A DNA stretch of 64,000 nucleotides from Alphaproteobacteria bacterium (lineage in GTDB: Bacteria > Pseudomonadota > Alphaproteobacteria > Sphingomonadales > Sphingomonadaceae). The position numbers and the translations under genes were made by a program. The first letter of the stretch is position 1. Each line of letters begins with the position of its first letter. The DNA lies in assembly GCA_019239415.1 (NCBI GenBank), contig JAFAZW010000062.1, forward strand, positions 62,001 through 126,000, given 5' to 3'. Below, piece after piece: positions 9,422-17,445 of this stretch. The notes below the pieces were generated by a model that worked only from the letters and a program-made list of their open reading frames with translations, did no database searches and was not told the DNA's origin.

Positions 9422-11619
9422 CAGCAGAGCTCCGGCACGACCGGAATGGCGAGGCCGCCGTCGCCCGCCCCCCCGGGCGGCAGGCTCGCCGCGGCATCTG
9501 CGCCGACCCCGACGGCGAGCATGGCGAGCTCCGGAAGCTGCCACGGCTGGACCGCGATGGTGCGGCGGCCGTTCGCCTCCGCCACCGGCACCCAGCCGCC
9601 CGCCCCGCCGGGCCGGCGGGTGAACAGCCGCACCGGCGCCACGGTGCGCACCCCGGGCACCCGCGCCACCGCCGTCTCGATCAGCCGATCATCGACGGCG
9701 CGGCCGAGCGGCCAGCCCTGCCCGTCCGGCCCGCCCGGCGCGAGCGGCCAGAGATGCAGGCGGATTGCGTCGGAGACGAGGTCGAGCACCGCGTCGCGCT
9801 GGTCGGGGTCGCTGAGCTCGACCGCGGCGGAGACGCCGATCGGCACGTAATCGGGCGCGATCACGTACAATTCGGTGGCGAGGGGCCGGCGCTGGTCGAG
9901 CCAGCCGTAGACGGTCTCGAGCATCGGCCGGTCGGCGCGCGGGGCCGGCTTCAGCGTGCCGGCGCGGGCGGGGATCACCATCACCGAGACGACGCCCGGA
10001 ATGTCGAAACGGCGCTGCTGCGGCTTGAACCGCTCGAGCACTTCGACGCGGCCGACGGCGAGGCCGGGGGTGCGGAGCGCCAGCTCCCTGACGTCGCCGC
10101 GGGTGACGGCACGGCTGCCGTTGCGGATCGCGGCGGGAATGCGCGCCTCGGCATCGGCGAGCGCCTCGGCGTCGACGCCGCCGGTGGTCGGGAGGGGCTG
10201 CAGCACCTTGAGCTTCGGGGCCCCGGCGGGCGCCTCGACGGCACGGATGGCCCCGGGGGCAAGGTTGCCGGCCACGCCGCCGCCGGCCCGCATGTAGGCG
10301 ACCTGGATCGCCCGGCCGGGCTGCGGCACCGCGCCGCGCACCCCGTCGCCGAACGCGATCGTCCCAGCCTCGCTGTCGAGGCTGTAGACCCGCTCGCCCC
10401 GCGCCGCGGCGGCGACGTCGCCGACCTGCCGCCAGGCGCGCAGCCCCTCTTCCTCCTCGACCTCGACGATCAGAGTCGCCGGGTCGACGCCGGCGGTGCC
10501 GAGCGGGAGTGACTGGCCCGAGGCGCCGGTACCGCGGCCGATCTGTTGGCGGCCGAGGGTGCGGCGCTGCTCGATCGCGACCGCGTTGACGCCGGCCCAG
10601 GCGAGCTTGAACGAGCTGAGCTTCGCTTCCGGCAGCGGCCGCAGGCGGAGCCAGGCGACGAGCCGCGCCGCCGTCACCGGATCGTCGATTCGGGGCGGCC
10701 GTCCGCCGGTGCCGGCGCGATAGTCGCGCACGACGTCGTTGCCGGGCACGCCGAAATCGTCCGCGCCCGGGAGCAGCAGCCGGCAGATGCCGGCGCGGGC
10801 GAGCCCGCCGGTGCCGTCCGCGAGCAGCTCGAGCGGCAGATATTCGTCGCCCGCGCCGCGCCCGGTGCAGATTTCCCAGGCATAGGGAATCGGCGCGCGG
10901 GCGGTCACCGCCTCGAGGGGCGCCGGCGCGTCGAAGGCGGGGACGAGGCCCACGGAGAGCGCCACGCGGCGGTTCGACGTCCCGCCGCCGAGCGTTTTCG
11001 CCACCGCCGCCACCGTCGCCGGCTCCGGCGTCGGCGCGAGCAGAGCCAGCCACAGGCAGTGGTCGATCGAATCGGCGACGAAGTCGCGGCCCTCGGGTTC
11101 GGCGGCGCCTCCCACGAAGGCGGGGGTGGCGACGTAGCCGTTGCCCGAGGAGACCCCGTAAAGCTGCTGGAGATCGAACAGCAGGTCGCGCAGCTGCAAC
11201 GCTTCCGCCGTCGTCGGCCGCCGCTTCAGGAACGCGCGGCTCTCGACCGGCTCGATACTGAGCTCGGTCTCCGTCTCGAACCACACCGGCTTGGCGATGG
11301 CGGACCGCGCCGGCAGCGTCACCGGATCGGTGACGGCCGGGTTGTCGATCGACACCTGGATCAGCCCCCGCGCCGGCAGCGCCGGCCGCATCTGCTGGCC
11401 GAGCAGCCGCAGGAAGGCGAGCCGCTGGCGCTCGGGGATGAGGTTGGCGCGGTACAGGATGGTGTCGCCGAGCCAAGCGAACAGGTCGATGAGCGTGCGC
11501 CCCGGATCGCCTTCGCGCGCGTCGGTCCATTCGGGCGTGTGGGCGGGGATGCGGCGGACGAGATCGGCGACGAGGTCGTCGAACGAGCGGTCGTCGAGGG
11601 CGGGCGGACGGATCGGCAT
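9421..11619 (-). CDS. Baseplate J-like wedge protein
   Basis: A 732-residue baseplate assembly protein of the gpJ/Afp11 type (TIGR02243-like). The N-terminus has the usual pattern RTLIDLFAWLGDTILYRANLIPERQRLAFLRLLG, split here for length. The C-terminal half carries the J-type core: LDSEAGTIAFGDGVRG, ARIPAAIRNGSRAVTRGDV and VMVIPA. This protein builds the wedge ring that triggers sheath contraction. Both ends overlap neighbours (gp25 upstream, tail-protein gene downstream) by ATGA junctions, so the three baseplate genes are translationally coupled. Length and order fit phage-tail-like injection systems. Confidence 0.92.
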   Translation of the reverse strand: MPIRPPALDDRSFDDLVADLVRRIPAHTPEWTDAREGDPGRTLIDLFAWLGDTILYRANLIPERQRLAFLRLLGQQMRPALPARGLIQVSIDNPAVTDPVTLPARSAIAKPVWFETETELSIEPVESRAFLKRRPTTAEALQLRDLLFDLQQLYGVSSGNGYVATPAFVGGAAEPEGRDFVADSIDHCLWLALLAPTPEPATVAAVAKTLGGGTSNRRVALSVGLVPAFDAPAPLEAVTARAPIPYAWEICTGRGAGDEYLPLELLADGTGGLARAGICRLLLPGADDFGVPGNDVVRDYRAGTGGRPPRIDDPVTAARLVAWLRLRPLPEAKLSSFKLAWAGVNAVAIEQRRTLGRQQIGRGTGASGQSLPLGTAGVDPATLIVEVEEEEGLRAWRQVGDVAAAARGERVYSLDSEAGTIAFGDGVRGAVPQPGRAIQVAYMRAGGGVAGNLAPGAIRAVEAPAGAPKLKVLQPLPTTGGVDAEALADAEARIPAAIRNGSRAVTRGDVRELALRTPGLAVGRVEVLERFKPQQRRFDIPGVVSVMVIPARAGTLKPAPRADRPMLETVYGWLDQRRPLATELYVIAPDYVPIGVSAAVELSDPDQRDAVLDLVSDAIRLHLWPLAPGGPDGQGWPLGRAVDDRLIETAVARVPGVRTVAPVRLFTRRPGGAGGWVPVAEANGRRTIAVQPWQLPELAMLAVGVGADAAASLPPGGAGDGGLAIPVVPELC

Positions 11620-12038
11620 CAGGCGGCTCCCACCGGAACTCGGGCGGAGACGGCGCCGGCGGCGCCGGTCGCGCGGATTCGGTAGGCGATGGTGACGAGC
11701 AGCTCGCGCGGGTCGTCCCCGGCCTTCACCTCGACCCGGTCGAGCAGGATACGCGGCTCGTAGGTCCTGACGTGCTGGACCAGCGCCTCCTGGGTCCGCG
11801 CCCGCGTCTCGACGGTGTTGGGCTGGTGGATCAGCCGCTCGAGCCCGCCGCCGAAGCCCGGCCGCATCAACTGCTCGCCGGGGCTGGTGCGCAGCACGGT
11901 CTCGATCCGCTGCCGGATCGACGTTTCGAGGTCCGGGAAGAGCAGCCGTCCGTCGGCGTCCGGGACCGGCAGCAGCGGCCAGCAGAGCGGCGGCCGGGCG
12001 GCCGGCGCGCGCGAGGAGGAGAGGACCGGGCCCGCCAT
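11619..12038 (-). CDS. gp25-like baseplate wedge protein
   Basis: A 139-residue member of the gpW/gp25 family (Afp9-like). Visible family features are FPDLETSIRQRIETVL, then TSPGEQLMRPGFGGGL, then HVRTYEPRILLDRVEV and a final beta strand region. These proteins lock the sheath to the baseplate and nucleate its assembly. The size is normal for the family, although the N-terminal 30 residues (Ser/Ala/Pro-rich) extend beyond the usual start. The ATG at 12038 overlaps the upstream stop and the stop overlaps the J gene start. Confidence 0.92.
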   Translation of the reverse strand: MAGPVLSSSRAPAARPPLCWPLLPVPDADGRLLFPDLETSIRQRIETVLRTSPGEQLMRPGFGGGLERLIHQPNTVETRARTQEALVQHVRTYEPRILLDRVEVKAGDDPRELLVTIAYRIRATGAAGAVSARVPVGAA

Positions 12039-13600
12039 CACTTCTTCACCGGAATAGGGATGCAGATCTTGAGCAGGATCATCCACCTCAGCACGAGGTC
12101 GAACAGCCCGAGGAAGATGTTGAGGACGATGAAGGCGCACAGCGTGATGATCGGGATCGAGAAGCTGCACAGCCAGCCGAGCTGCAGCCCCGACGTGTCG
12201 CCGCCGCCGTCCTTGAGCTGCTTCGGGTCCTTGGCGAGCAGATTGGCGAGCGCGGGCGGCATCTCGAAGGCGACGCTCGGCTTGACCTTGCCGATCTGCG
12301 AGAGGTCCGGGAGGGCGATGCGGATCGGCGGGCCGTCGCCGTCCCACCAGGGCAGGATGCGGAAGGGCTCGCTCGCAGGGTCGGACCAGACCAGGGTGTC
12401 CGGGCAGCCGTCGTGGCCGGCGACCCGCACGAAGGCGCGGACCTGGAAGAGGTCGTCGCGGCCATCGAACTTGCCCGGCGCGGCGGTGAGGCGGGCGTGC
12501 TGGTCGGAGAGGCAGGCGAGGGCGGACTCGAACAACCGCGTGCCGGTCGCCTCGTCGACCCGCGGCCAGGACAGCGGCATCAGCACGCCGCCCGCATTGG
12601 GCTGGGCCTCGAGCAGGATCGGCGATGCCTCGCGCACGAAGCGGGCGGCGGTGGTGGCTCGGTTGCCGGGCAGGGGAAGCACGATCCCGTCCAGCAAGTT
12701 CATCAGCTGCCGCGCCGACGGCTTCGCCTCGAGCCCGCCGAGCTCGACGACCACCTGCTGGACGAATTGCGCGACGAGAAAGAGGCGGCCGCGGTCGACG
12801 TCGGTGCTGAACTTCTCGCCCAGCGCGTTGATCGTCGGGTCGAGCGGCGTGCCGGGATAGGGGAGCGAGGCCGCCGGACGCGCGCCGAGATAGGAGGAGA
12901 AATGGGCGGCGAGCTCGGCCCGGTCCTCGTTGGGAAGCGCGGCATAATCGAGCCGCTCGGGCGCGCCGTCGCTGCGCTCGCTGCTCACCACCGGGATGGG
13001 GGCGAAGAGGATCGTGCGGCCGCACGCCTCGCAGACGTCGCGCGGGGCGACGAACAGCGGCAGCACGTCCTCGGCGAGCGGCTGCGTCCGCCGGCGACCG
13101 GCGAGGATCGCGCGCACCGCGGCATTGGCGCCATGCTGGGGCCCGCGGCGGGCCGGGTCGGGATCGTCGCGCTCGGCAGTCGCCTGCCAGCCGGCGATGC
13201 TGCTCCCCGCCTTCATCCAGCCTTGCACCGCGCCGCCCGCAAGCCGCCGCAGCACGAGGCCCCGCGAGGCGATCTTCGCCGGATCGAGGCGCGGACGGCC
13301 GGGCGCGCGGCACGCCGCTTCGAAGAGGGCGATCTGGAATTGCTGGTGGGTCGGCAGACCGAGCTGGAGCGTGTCGGCGCGGTCGCTGCGCCGGCGGCGC
13401 ATCGCCGCGAGACGGGTCCGCCAGTCCGGTGCGCGCAGCGTCTCGAACAGCGCATCGACGAAATTCTGGGCGGTGCTGGTGACGATGATCGTGCGCCCAT
13501 CGCCGCCGCCGAGCGGCCGCAGCACGACGTCGTGCGGCGCCTCGGGCGGCATCATCGCCTCGATCCGGCGCCGCTCGGCGGGGTGGAGGGCGGCGCGCAT
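12038..13600 (-). CDS. eCIS operon protein with hydrophobic, membrane-type C-terminus
   Basis: A 520-residue protein sitting between the spike and gp25 genes and coupled to both by ATGA overlaps. Most of it is soluble and Ala-rich, with a CEACG pair near residue 192 that could bind a metal. The last ~47 residues are strongly hydrophobic (LCSFSIPIITLCAFIVLNI, then FLGLFDLVLRWMILLKI) and end in a basic tail VKK, typical of one or two C-terminal membrane helices. No signal peptide is seen. I do not recognise the family. A membrane anchor inside a baseplate operon suggests docking or release at the inner membrane, as reported for membrane-linked CIS in Streptomyces and cyanobacteria; that link is inference. 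Confidence 0.85.
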   Translation of the reverse strand: MRAALHPAERRRIEAMMPPEAPHDVVLRPLGGGDGRTIIVTSTAQNFVDALFETLRAPDWRTRLAAMRRRRSDRADTLQLGLPTHQQFQIALFEAACRAPGRPRLDPAKIASRGLVLRRLAGGAVQGWMKAGSSIAGWQATAERDDPDPARRGPQHGANAAVRAILAGRRRTQPLAEDVLPLFVAPRDVCEACGRTILFAPIPVVSSERSDGAPERLDYAALPNEDRAELAAHFSSYLGARPAASLPYPGTPLDPTINALGEKFSTDVDRGRLFLVAQFVQQVVVELGGLEAKPSARQLMNLLDGIVLPLPGNRATTAARFVREASPILLEAQPNAGGVLMPLSWPRVDEATGTRLFESALACLSDQHARLTAAPGKFDGRDDLFQVRAFVRVAGHDGCPDTLVWSDPASEPFRILPWWDGDGPPIRIALPDLSQIGKVKPSVAFEMPPALANLLAKDPKQLKDGGGDTSGLQLGWLCSFSIPIITLCAFIVLNIFLGLFDLVLRWMILLKICIPIPVKK

Positions 13601-14289
13601 CACCAGACGTTCCCGGCGCCGGGCGTGTAGCTCGACGAGATGACGCTGTTGGTGATCAAGGTGTCGCACTTCACGATACCGCTGAAGGTCGACATCGCGG
13701 CGCTGACGCTGACCGTGCTGGCGGTGACGCTGACCTGGGAGGCCTGGACGTCGCACTTGCCGGGCGTCTCGATCGAGACCCCGGAGGGGTTCAGCTTCAC
13801 CGTGTTGCCGGCCACCTCGATCTTCATCTCGCCGCCGGACGCGTCGGTCAGCGTCGCCTTGGCGCCGGCCGGAGTCGAAATCTCGACTTTCTCCTGGCCG
13901 TTCGATTCCTCGACGATGGCGATGCGGGTGCCGTTCTTGCCGGTCAGCGACCAGCGGTCCACATGATCGCCGCCGAGCGTCTCGGGAAGCGCGGTCGCGC
14001 CGTTCCACAGGGCGCCGACGACGATCGGCGAGGCGGTGTCGCCGGACGGAAAGGCGACGATCACCTCCTGGCCGACGTCGGGAAGCAGGAAGGCGCCGAA
14101 ATGGTCGCCCGCATAGGGCACCGCCACCCGCGCCCAGATCAGCGCGTCGCCGTCCGGGTCCGGGCCGAGCAGCTGGACCTGGACGCGGCCCTTGGCATCG
14201 GGATCCTGGACCGACTTGACGCGGGCGAGGTGGATGCCTTCCAGCCAGCGCGCCGGGGCGGGGAAGCGGCCGATGGCGTCCGTCATCAT
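13600..14289 (-). CDS. Baseplate spike protein (gpV/gp5-like)
   Basis: A 229-residue spike protein. Residues about 18-95 form an OB-fold: HLARVKSVQDPDAKGRVQVQL, split as HLARVKSV and KGRVQVQLLGP, then WARVAVPYAGDHFGAF, DVGQEVIVAFPSGD and PIVVGALWNG. These are the hallmarks of gpV/gp5 and of the VgrG C-terminal part. From about residue 115 a repetitive region with alternating Val/Ser (VSVTASTVSVSA) should form the triangular beta-helix needle, ending in SYTPGAGNVW. No PAAR gene is seen in this window, so the tip may be formed by this C-terminus. ATG 14289 overlaps the hub gene stop. Confidence 0.9.
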   Translation of the reverse strand: MMTDAIGRFPAPARWLEGIHLARVKSVQDPDAKGRVQVQLLGPDPDGDALIWARVAVPYAGDHFGAFLLPDVGQEVIVAFPSGDTASPIVVGALWNGATALPETLGGDHVDRWSLTGKNGTRIAIVEESNGQEKVEISTPAGAKATLTDASGGEMKIEVAGNTVKLNPSGVSIETPGKCDVQASQVSVTASTVSVSAAMSTFSGIVKCDTLITNSVISSSYTPGAGNVW

Positions 14290-15374
14290 TGGCCGGCCCC
14301 CAGATAGGCCGACTGCGCGTCGAAGTCGGTGAGATAGCCGTCCTTGCGGTCCCAGCGGTGGACGGCGCGGGTGACGGCATATTGGTTGGCGAATTGCGGG
14401 CTCACCGAGGAGAGCTCGATCCAGCTGCCGACGCGCAGGTCGCCATTGCCGATCGCGGTCCCGGTGACGGCGACGAAGGCGCGGGCGCGGCGGTCGGCTT
14501 CGTATTGCGCCCGCTTCTGGGCCTCGGCGTCCGACATCGGGCCGAGCCGCCCGACATGCATCGTCACCTCCGAGAAGCTTTGGGCAAGGACGTCCTTGCC
14601 GGTCTTGCCGCTGCCCGGCCCGAACCCCGCTGCGTCCTTGCTCGCGTCGACCGCGCTGCCCTGCTTCGGGTCCCAGGCGGCGAGGCGGATCTTGCTCACC
14701 TGGTCGGCGATGTCGGCGGTCATGCGCGCATATTTGAGGCCGACGCCCGGGGCGAGGGGGACGAGCGTGCGCCGGTCCTGGCCGATGCGGCCGACCTGCA
14801 GCTTGACGCCGACTACCTGCATGTCGGCGTCGGATGTGGCGAGGATGCGCCGCAGGAAGGCGAGGTCGGTCTCGTCGGTCTGCAGCCAGGTCCGCGCCGT
14901 CGTGTCGATGCCGTCGCGGACTTCCGGCGTGAGGCCGTAGTCGGACGCGACCTGCCGGATCACGTCCTCGAGGCTCTTGTCCTCGAAAACGCGCGTCCGC
15001 CGCTTGCGGCGCGCCGGGAACAGCCGATCCTCGGCAAGGATGGTGAAGAGCGGGGCGCCGGCGTCCCGCACCTCGGCTTCGATGCCGGTCACCTGGCCGT
15101 CGAATATCTCCTTGGCGTCGACCTCGGCCGAGCCGGCGAAGACCCGCACGCCCGCGCCGAGCTTCAGCGGCGAGGAAGCGCCCGAGGCGAAATCGGCGCT
15201 GCCGTCGTCGCGGGTCACGGCGTCGGTCAGCACGAGCTCGAGGCTGGAGAGGCCGCCCAGTGCCTCGCTCATCCGCATCCGCTCGAGGTTGCGCGCGACG
15301 ACGGGATAGCTCTGGCCGTCGATCTCGATCATCGGCGAGGTGCTGAGCAGCTTGGGGGGGTCGGCGAGGGCCAT
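14286..15374 (-). CDS. Baseplate hub protein (gpD/gp27-like)
   Basis: A 362-residue protein of the phage late control D/gp27 type, corresponding to the N-terminal part of VgrG or Afp8. Features are the N-terminal beta domain (MIEIDGQSYPVVARNLERM, then LELVLTD), FDGQVTGIEAEVRD, and the typical VIRQVASDYGLTPEV followed by WLQTDETDLAFLRRIL. It sits directly before the spike gene, so hub and spike are separate polypeptides. ATG 15374 overlaps the stop of the small 59-aa gene (TGATG). It forms the trimeric hub joining tube and spike. Confidence 0.9.
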   Translation of the reverse strand: MALADPPKLLSTSPMIEIDGQSYPVVARNLERMRMSEALGGLSSLELVLTDAVTRDDGSADFASGASSPLKLGAGVRVFAGSAEVDAKEIFDGQVTGIEAEVRDAGAPLFTILAEDRLFPARRKRRTRVFEDKSLEDVIRQVASDYGLTPEVRDGIDTTARTWLQTDETDLAFLRRILATSDADMQVVGVKLQVGRIGQDRRTLVPLAPGVGLKYARMTADIADQVSKIRLAAWDPKQGSAVDASKDAAGFGPGSGKTGKDVLAQSFSEVTMHVGRLGPMSDAEAQKRAQYEADRRARAFVAVTGTAIGNGDLRVGSWIELSSVSPQFANQYAVTRAVHRWDRKDGYLTDFDAQSAYLGAGQ

Positions 15375-15553
15375 CAGTCGGCGAACAGCCTGGCGCGGCG
15401 CTGCAGGGCGCGGCGGATCTGATAGTCGAGCTTGTCGAGATCGGGCTCGGCGCCGCCGCCCGCGCCGCCCCCGCCGCTGCCGCCGCCGCTGCCGCGCGAG
15501 GCCTGGGCCTCGGGAGCGACTTCGCTGCTGATCTCGTCGATGACGACCGCCAT
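15374..15553 (-). CDS. Small eCIS protein (59 aa), DUF5908/Afp6-like by position
   Basis: A 59-residue frame with ATG 15553 and a good ribosome-binding site (GGAGGG 8 bp upstream). The N-terminus MAVVIDEISSEV and the C-terminal helix LDYQIRRALQRRARLFAD flank a Gly/Ser/Ala-rich linker. Small proteins of this size lie beside the LysM/tube-cap gene in most eCIS clusters (Afp6/DUF5908 group), and the position here fits. I am not certain of real sequence similarity. Its stop overlaps the hub start (TGATG), which supports that it is translated. Confidence 0.78.
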   Translation of the reverse strand: MAVVIDEISSEVAPEAQASRGSGGGSGGGGAGGGAEPDLDKLDYQIRRALQRRARLFAD

Positions 15554-15565
15554 TTTCCCTCCCTC

Positions 15566-16900
15566 CTAGAAAAACGTCACGCCGCCGGCGGCCCAACTGG
15601 CGGCTACCTGCCCGTCCGCGGAGACGATGCGGCCGGTCTCGTCGAAGCGCGTTTCAATGCCGACGGCGGGACGCGGCGGCGGCAGCAGCCGCGCCGGGTC
15701 GAAGGCCGCCGACGGCAGCACCGTCTTCGACGCGCCGAGCCCCGCGAACGCCCCCGCGCTCGCCGCGACGCCGGCGCTGGCACGTCCGGAATCGACCGCG
15801 ACGATCGTCACCGAGGCGGTGCCGCCCGCCGGGCTTCGGGCAACCATCGCCGCGTTCGCGACGGCCGAGGCGCCGATGCTGGCGCCGGCGGCGGCGCGGA
15901 AGCCGGCCGCCGCCGACGCGCCGAATCCCGCACCGGCCGATGCGCCGAAAGCGGCGCCCGCCGAGGCGCCAAAGCCTGCGCCGGCCGAGGCTCCGAAAGC
16001 GGCGCCCGCCGATGCGCCGAATCCTGCGCCGGCGGACATGCCGATGCCGACGCTGGCCGAGAGCCCCGCCGCGGCGCTGGCGCCGATGCTGGCGCCGGCG
16101 CCGAATCCGATCGAGACGCCCGCGGAAATGCCGATCCCCGCGCTGACGCCGCCGCTGACCTGGAAGCTCGCGGCGGCGGAGAGGTTGATCGAAGCCGACG
16201 CGTCCAGTTCCGCGCCGGCGGGCGCGCGCATGTTCTCGAGGCCGTTGCTGGCGGCGAGGTAGCGGCCGGCGTCGGGGTCGCCCGCTTCGCTTGCCGCGCC
16301 GGTGGCGCCGGCGCCGTCCGGTGGCGCCGTGACGGCGGTGGACTGGGGCGGCGCCGGCGCCGGATCGGGTTTCTTGTAGCGCTGCGCGCCGGACGCGTAG
16401 GTGGCGTGCTCGCCGCCCGCGCCCTTCATCGCGATCTGCAGCGACGCGCGCAGCGGCACGCCGTCGGAGGACCAGTAATCGAGCGTCTCGGTCAGCGTCT
16501 CGATGATGCCGGTATAGCTCGACGTGCCCCAGAAGAAGCTCACCTTGGAGACGCTGCAATTGGGCTCCTTCTGCGCGCCGCCGCCGCTCTTGCCGCCCGT
16601 GCTCTGCTGCTTGGCGGTGGCGGTGGCGATGGTGAGGTCGTGGAGCTTCTGGGTCTTCTGACGGACGTCGTCGCCGGTCTCGGTCGTGTCGAAGACGAGC
16701 TCGACGTCGAGCTTCGCGCTGGTCGCGCGGGCATGCTGCTCGGGCGGGTCTTCGCCGAACTGGTTCGACAGCGTGATGCGGAGCGACGCCGGGTTGAAGT
16801 CCACCGCGATCTTGTCGCCCTTGCCGCCGGCGAGCTGGAAATAGGCGCGGCCTGGGGGCGGATCGCCGGCCGGCGGGGCGGGGGGCGGCGGCGCGGTCAT
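15566..16900 (-). CDS. Afp7-like tube-cap protein with LysM remnant and octapeptide repeat
   Basis: A 444-residue protein. Residues about 18-160 match the CIS_tube domain of Afp7/Pvc7-type proteins: KIAVDFNPASLRITLSNQ, LDVELVFDTTETGDDVRQKT, VSFFWGTSSYTGIIETL and GVPLRASLQIAMKG. This protein links tube to hub. Family members normally end in a LysM domain. Here residues 208-235 (AGRYLAASNGLENMRAPAGAEL) look like only the second half of a LysM. They are followed by a Gly/Ala/Ser repeat region (252-350) with strict eight-residue spacing of Phe (294, 302, 310, 318, 326, 334). ATG 16900 overlaps the upstream stop. Confidence 0.88.
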   Translation of the reverse strand: MTAPPPPAPPAGDPPPGRAYFQLAGGKGDKIAVDFNPASLRITLSNQFGEDPPEQHARATSAKLDVELVFDTTETGDDVRQKTQKLHDLTIATATAKQQSTGGKSGGGAQKEPNCSVSKVSFFWGTSSYTGIIETLTETLDYWSSDGVPLRASLQIAMKGAGGEHATYASGAQRYKKPDPAPAPPQSTAVTAPPDGAGATGAASEAGDPDAGRYLAASNGLENMRAPAGAELDASASINLSAAASFQVSGGVSAGIGISAGVSIGFGAGASIGASAAAGLSASVGIGMSAGAGFGASAGAAFGASAGAGFGASAGAAFGASAGAGFGASAAAGFRAAAGASIGASAVANAAMVARSPAGGTASVTIVAVDSGRASAGVAASAGAFAGLGASKTVLPSAAFDPARLLPPPRPAVGIETRFDETGRIVSADGQVAASWAAGGVTFF

Positions 16901-17445
16901 CCCGCCGCTCCGACGAGATCGAGGCCTTCGTGGACGAGGTGGATCTCCTCGACCGCGACCTCGCCGCCCTTGGCGTTGAGGTCGCCGATGCGGAACTTGA
17001 CCGGCATGGCGTTGCGCAGCCGCCAGGCGACGGCGGCGGTTCGCGCCTTCGCCGGCGACGGGTCGATCAGGGCGATGACGAGGTTGCACCGGTTCGCGGG
17101 CGTCGGCAGCCCGTCGCTCTTCCCGTCGGCGCCCGCGAACAGGGACCACCAGGCCCAGAGCGGCTGCGCGCGGACGATGCCGCGCTTGAGGATCACGGTA
17201 CCGAAGGTCACCGGGCCCGCCCGCAGCTGCGGGCCGTAATTGCGCCCGCCGACCTTGATGACCTTATGCTCCATCATTGCCTCGAGCCCCGAGACGTCGG
17301 AAAAGCCGCCGACGATACCGGGATCGACCGATCCGAACGGCCCGAAGCCCCCGCCCCCCGCCTCGAAGGCGACGTGGAAGGCGAAGCTCCCATAGGGAGT
17401 CTCGATCGTCTCGCCGGAGGGGATCGGGTAGCCGCCGTCGGGCAT
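16897..17445 (-). CDS. Tail tube protein 2 (gp19/Afp5-like)
   Basis: A 182-residue inner-tube protein. It has the usual tube pattern: YGSFAFHVAFE near the N-terminus, GGFSDVSGLEAMMEHKVI, TFGTVILKRGIVRAQPLWAW, CNLVIALID, RLRNAMPVKFRIGDLNAKGGEVAVEEIHLVHEGL. It is longer than tube 1 through an N-terminal extension (residues 1-15) and a Gly/Phe-rich loop. The start ATG 17445 overlaps the sheath 2 stop. In Afp-type particles a second tube protein of this kind adapts the tube to the hub; that specific role is inferred. Confidence 0.92.
   Translation of the reverse strand: MPDGGYPIPSGETIETPYGSFAFHVAFEAGGGGFGPFGSVDPGIVGGFSDVSGLEAMMEHKVIKVGGRNYGPQLRAGPVTFGTVILKRGIVRAQPLWAWWSLFAGADGKSDGLPTPANRCNLVIALIDPSPAKARTAAVAWRLRNAMPVKFRIGDLNAKGGEVAVEEIHLVHEGLDLVGAAG

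Noticed and set aside
15900-16060. CRISPR-like regular 24-bp repeats
   Set aside because: They have no spacers and lie in frame inside a structural gene; they encode the octapeptide repeat.
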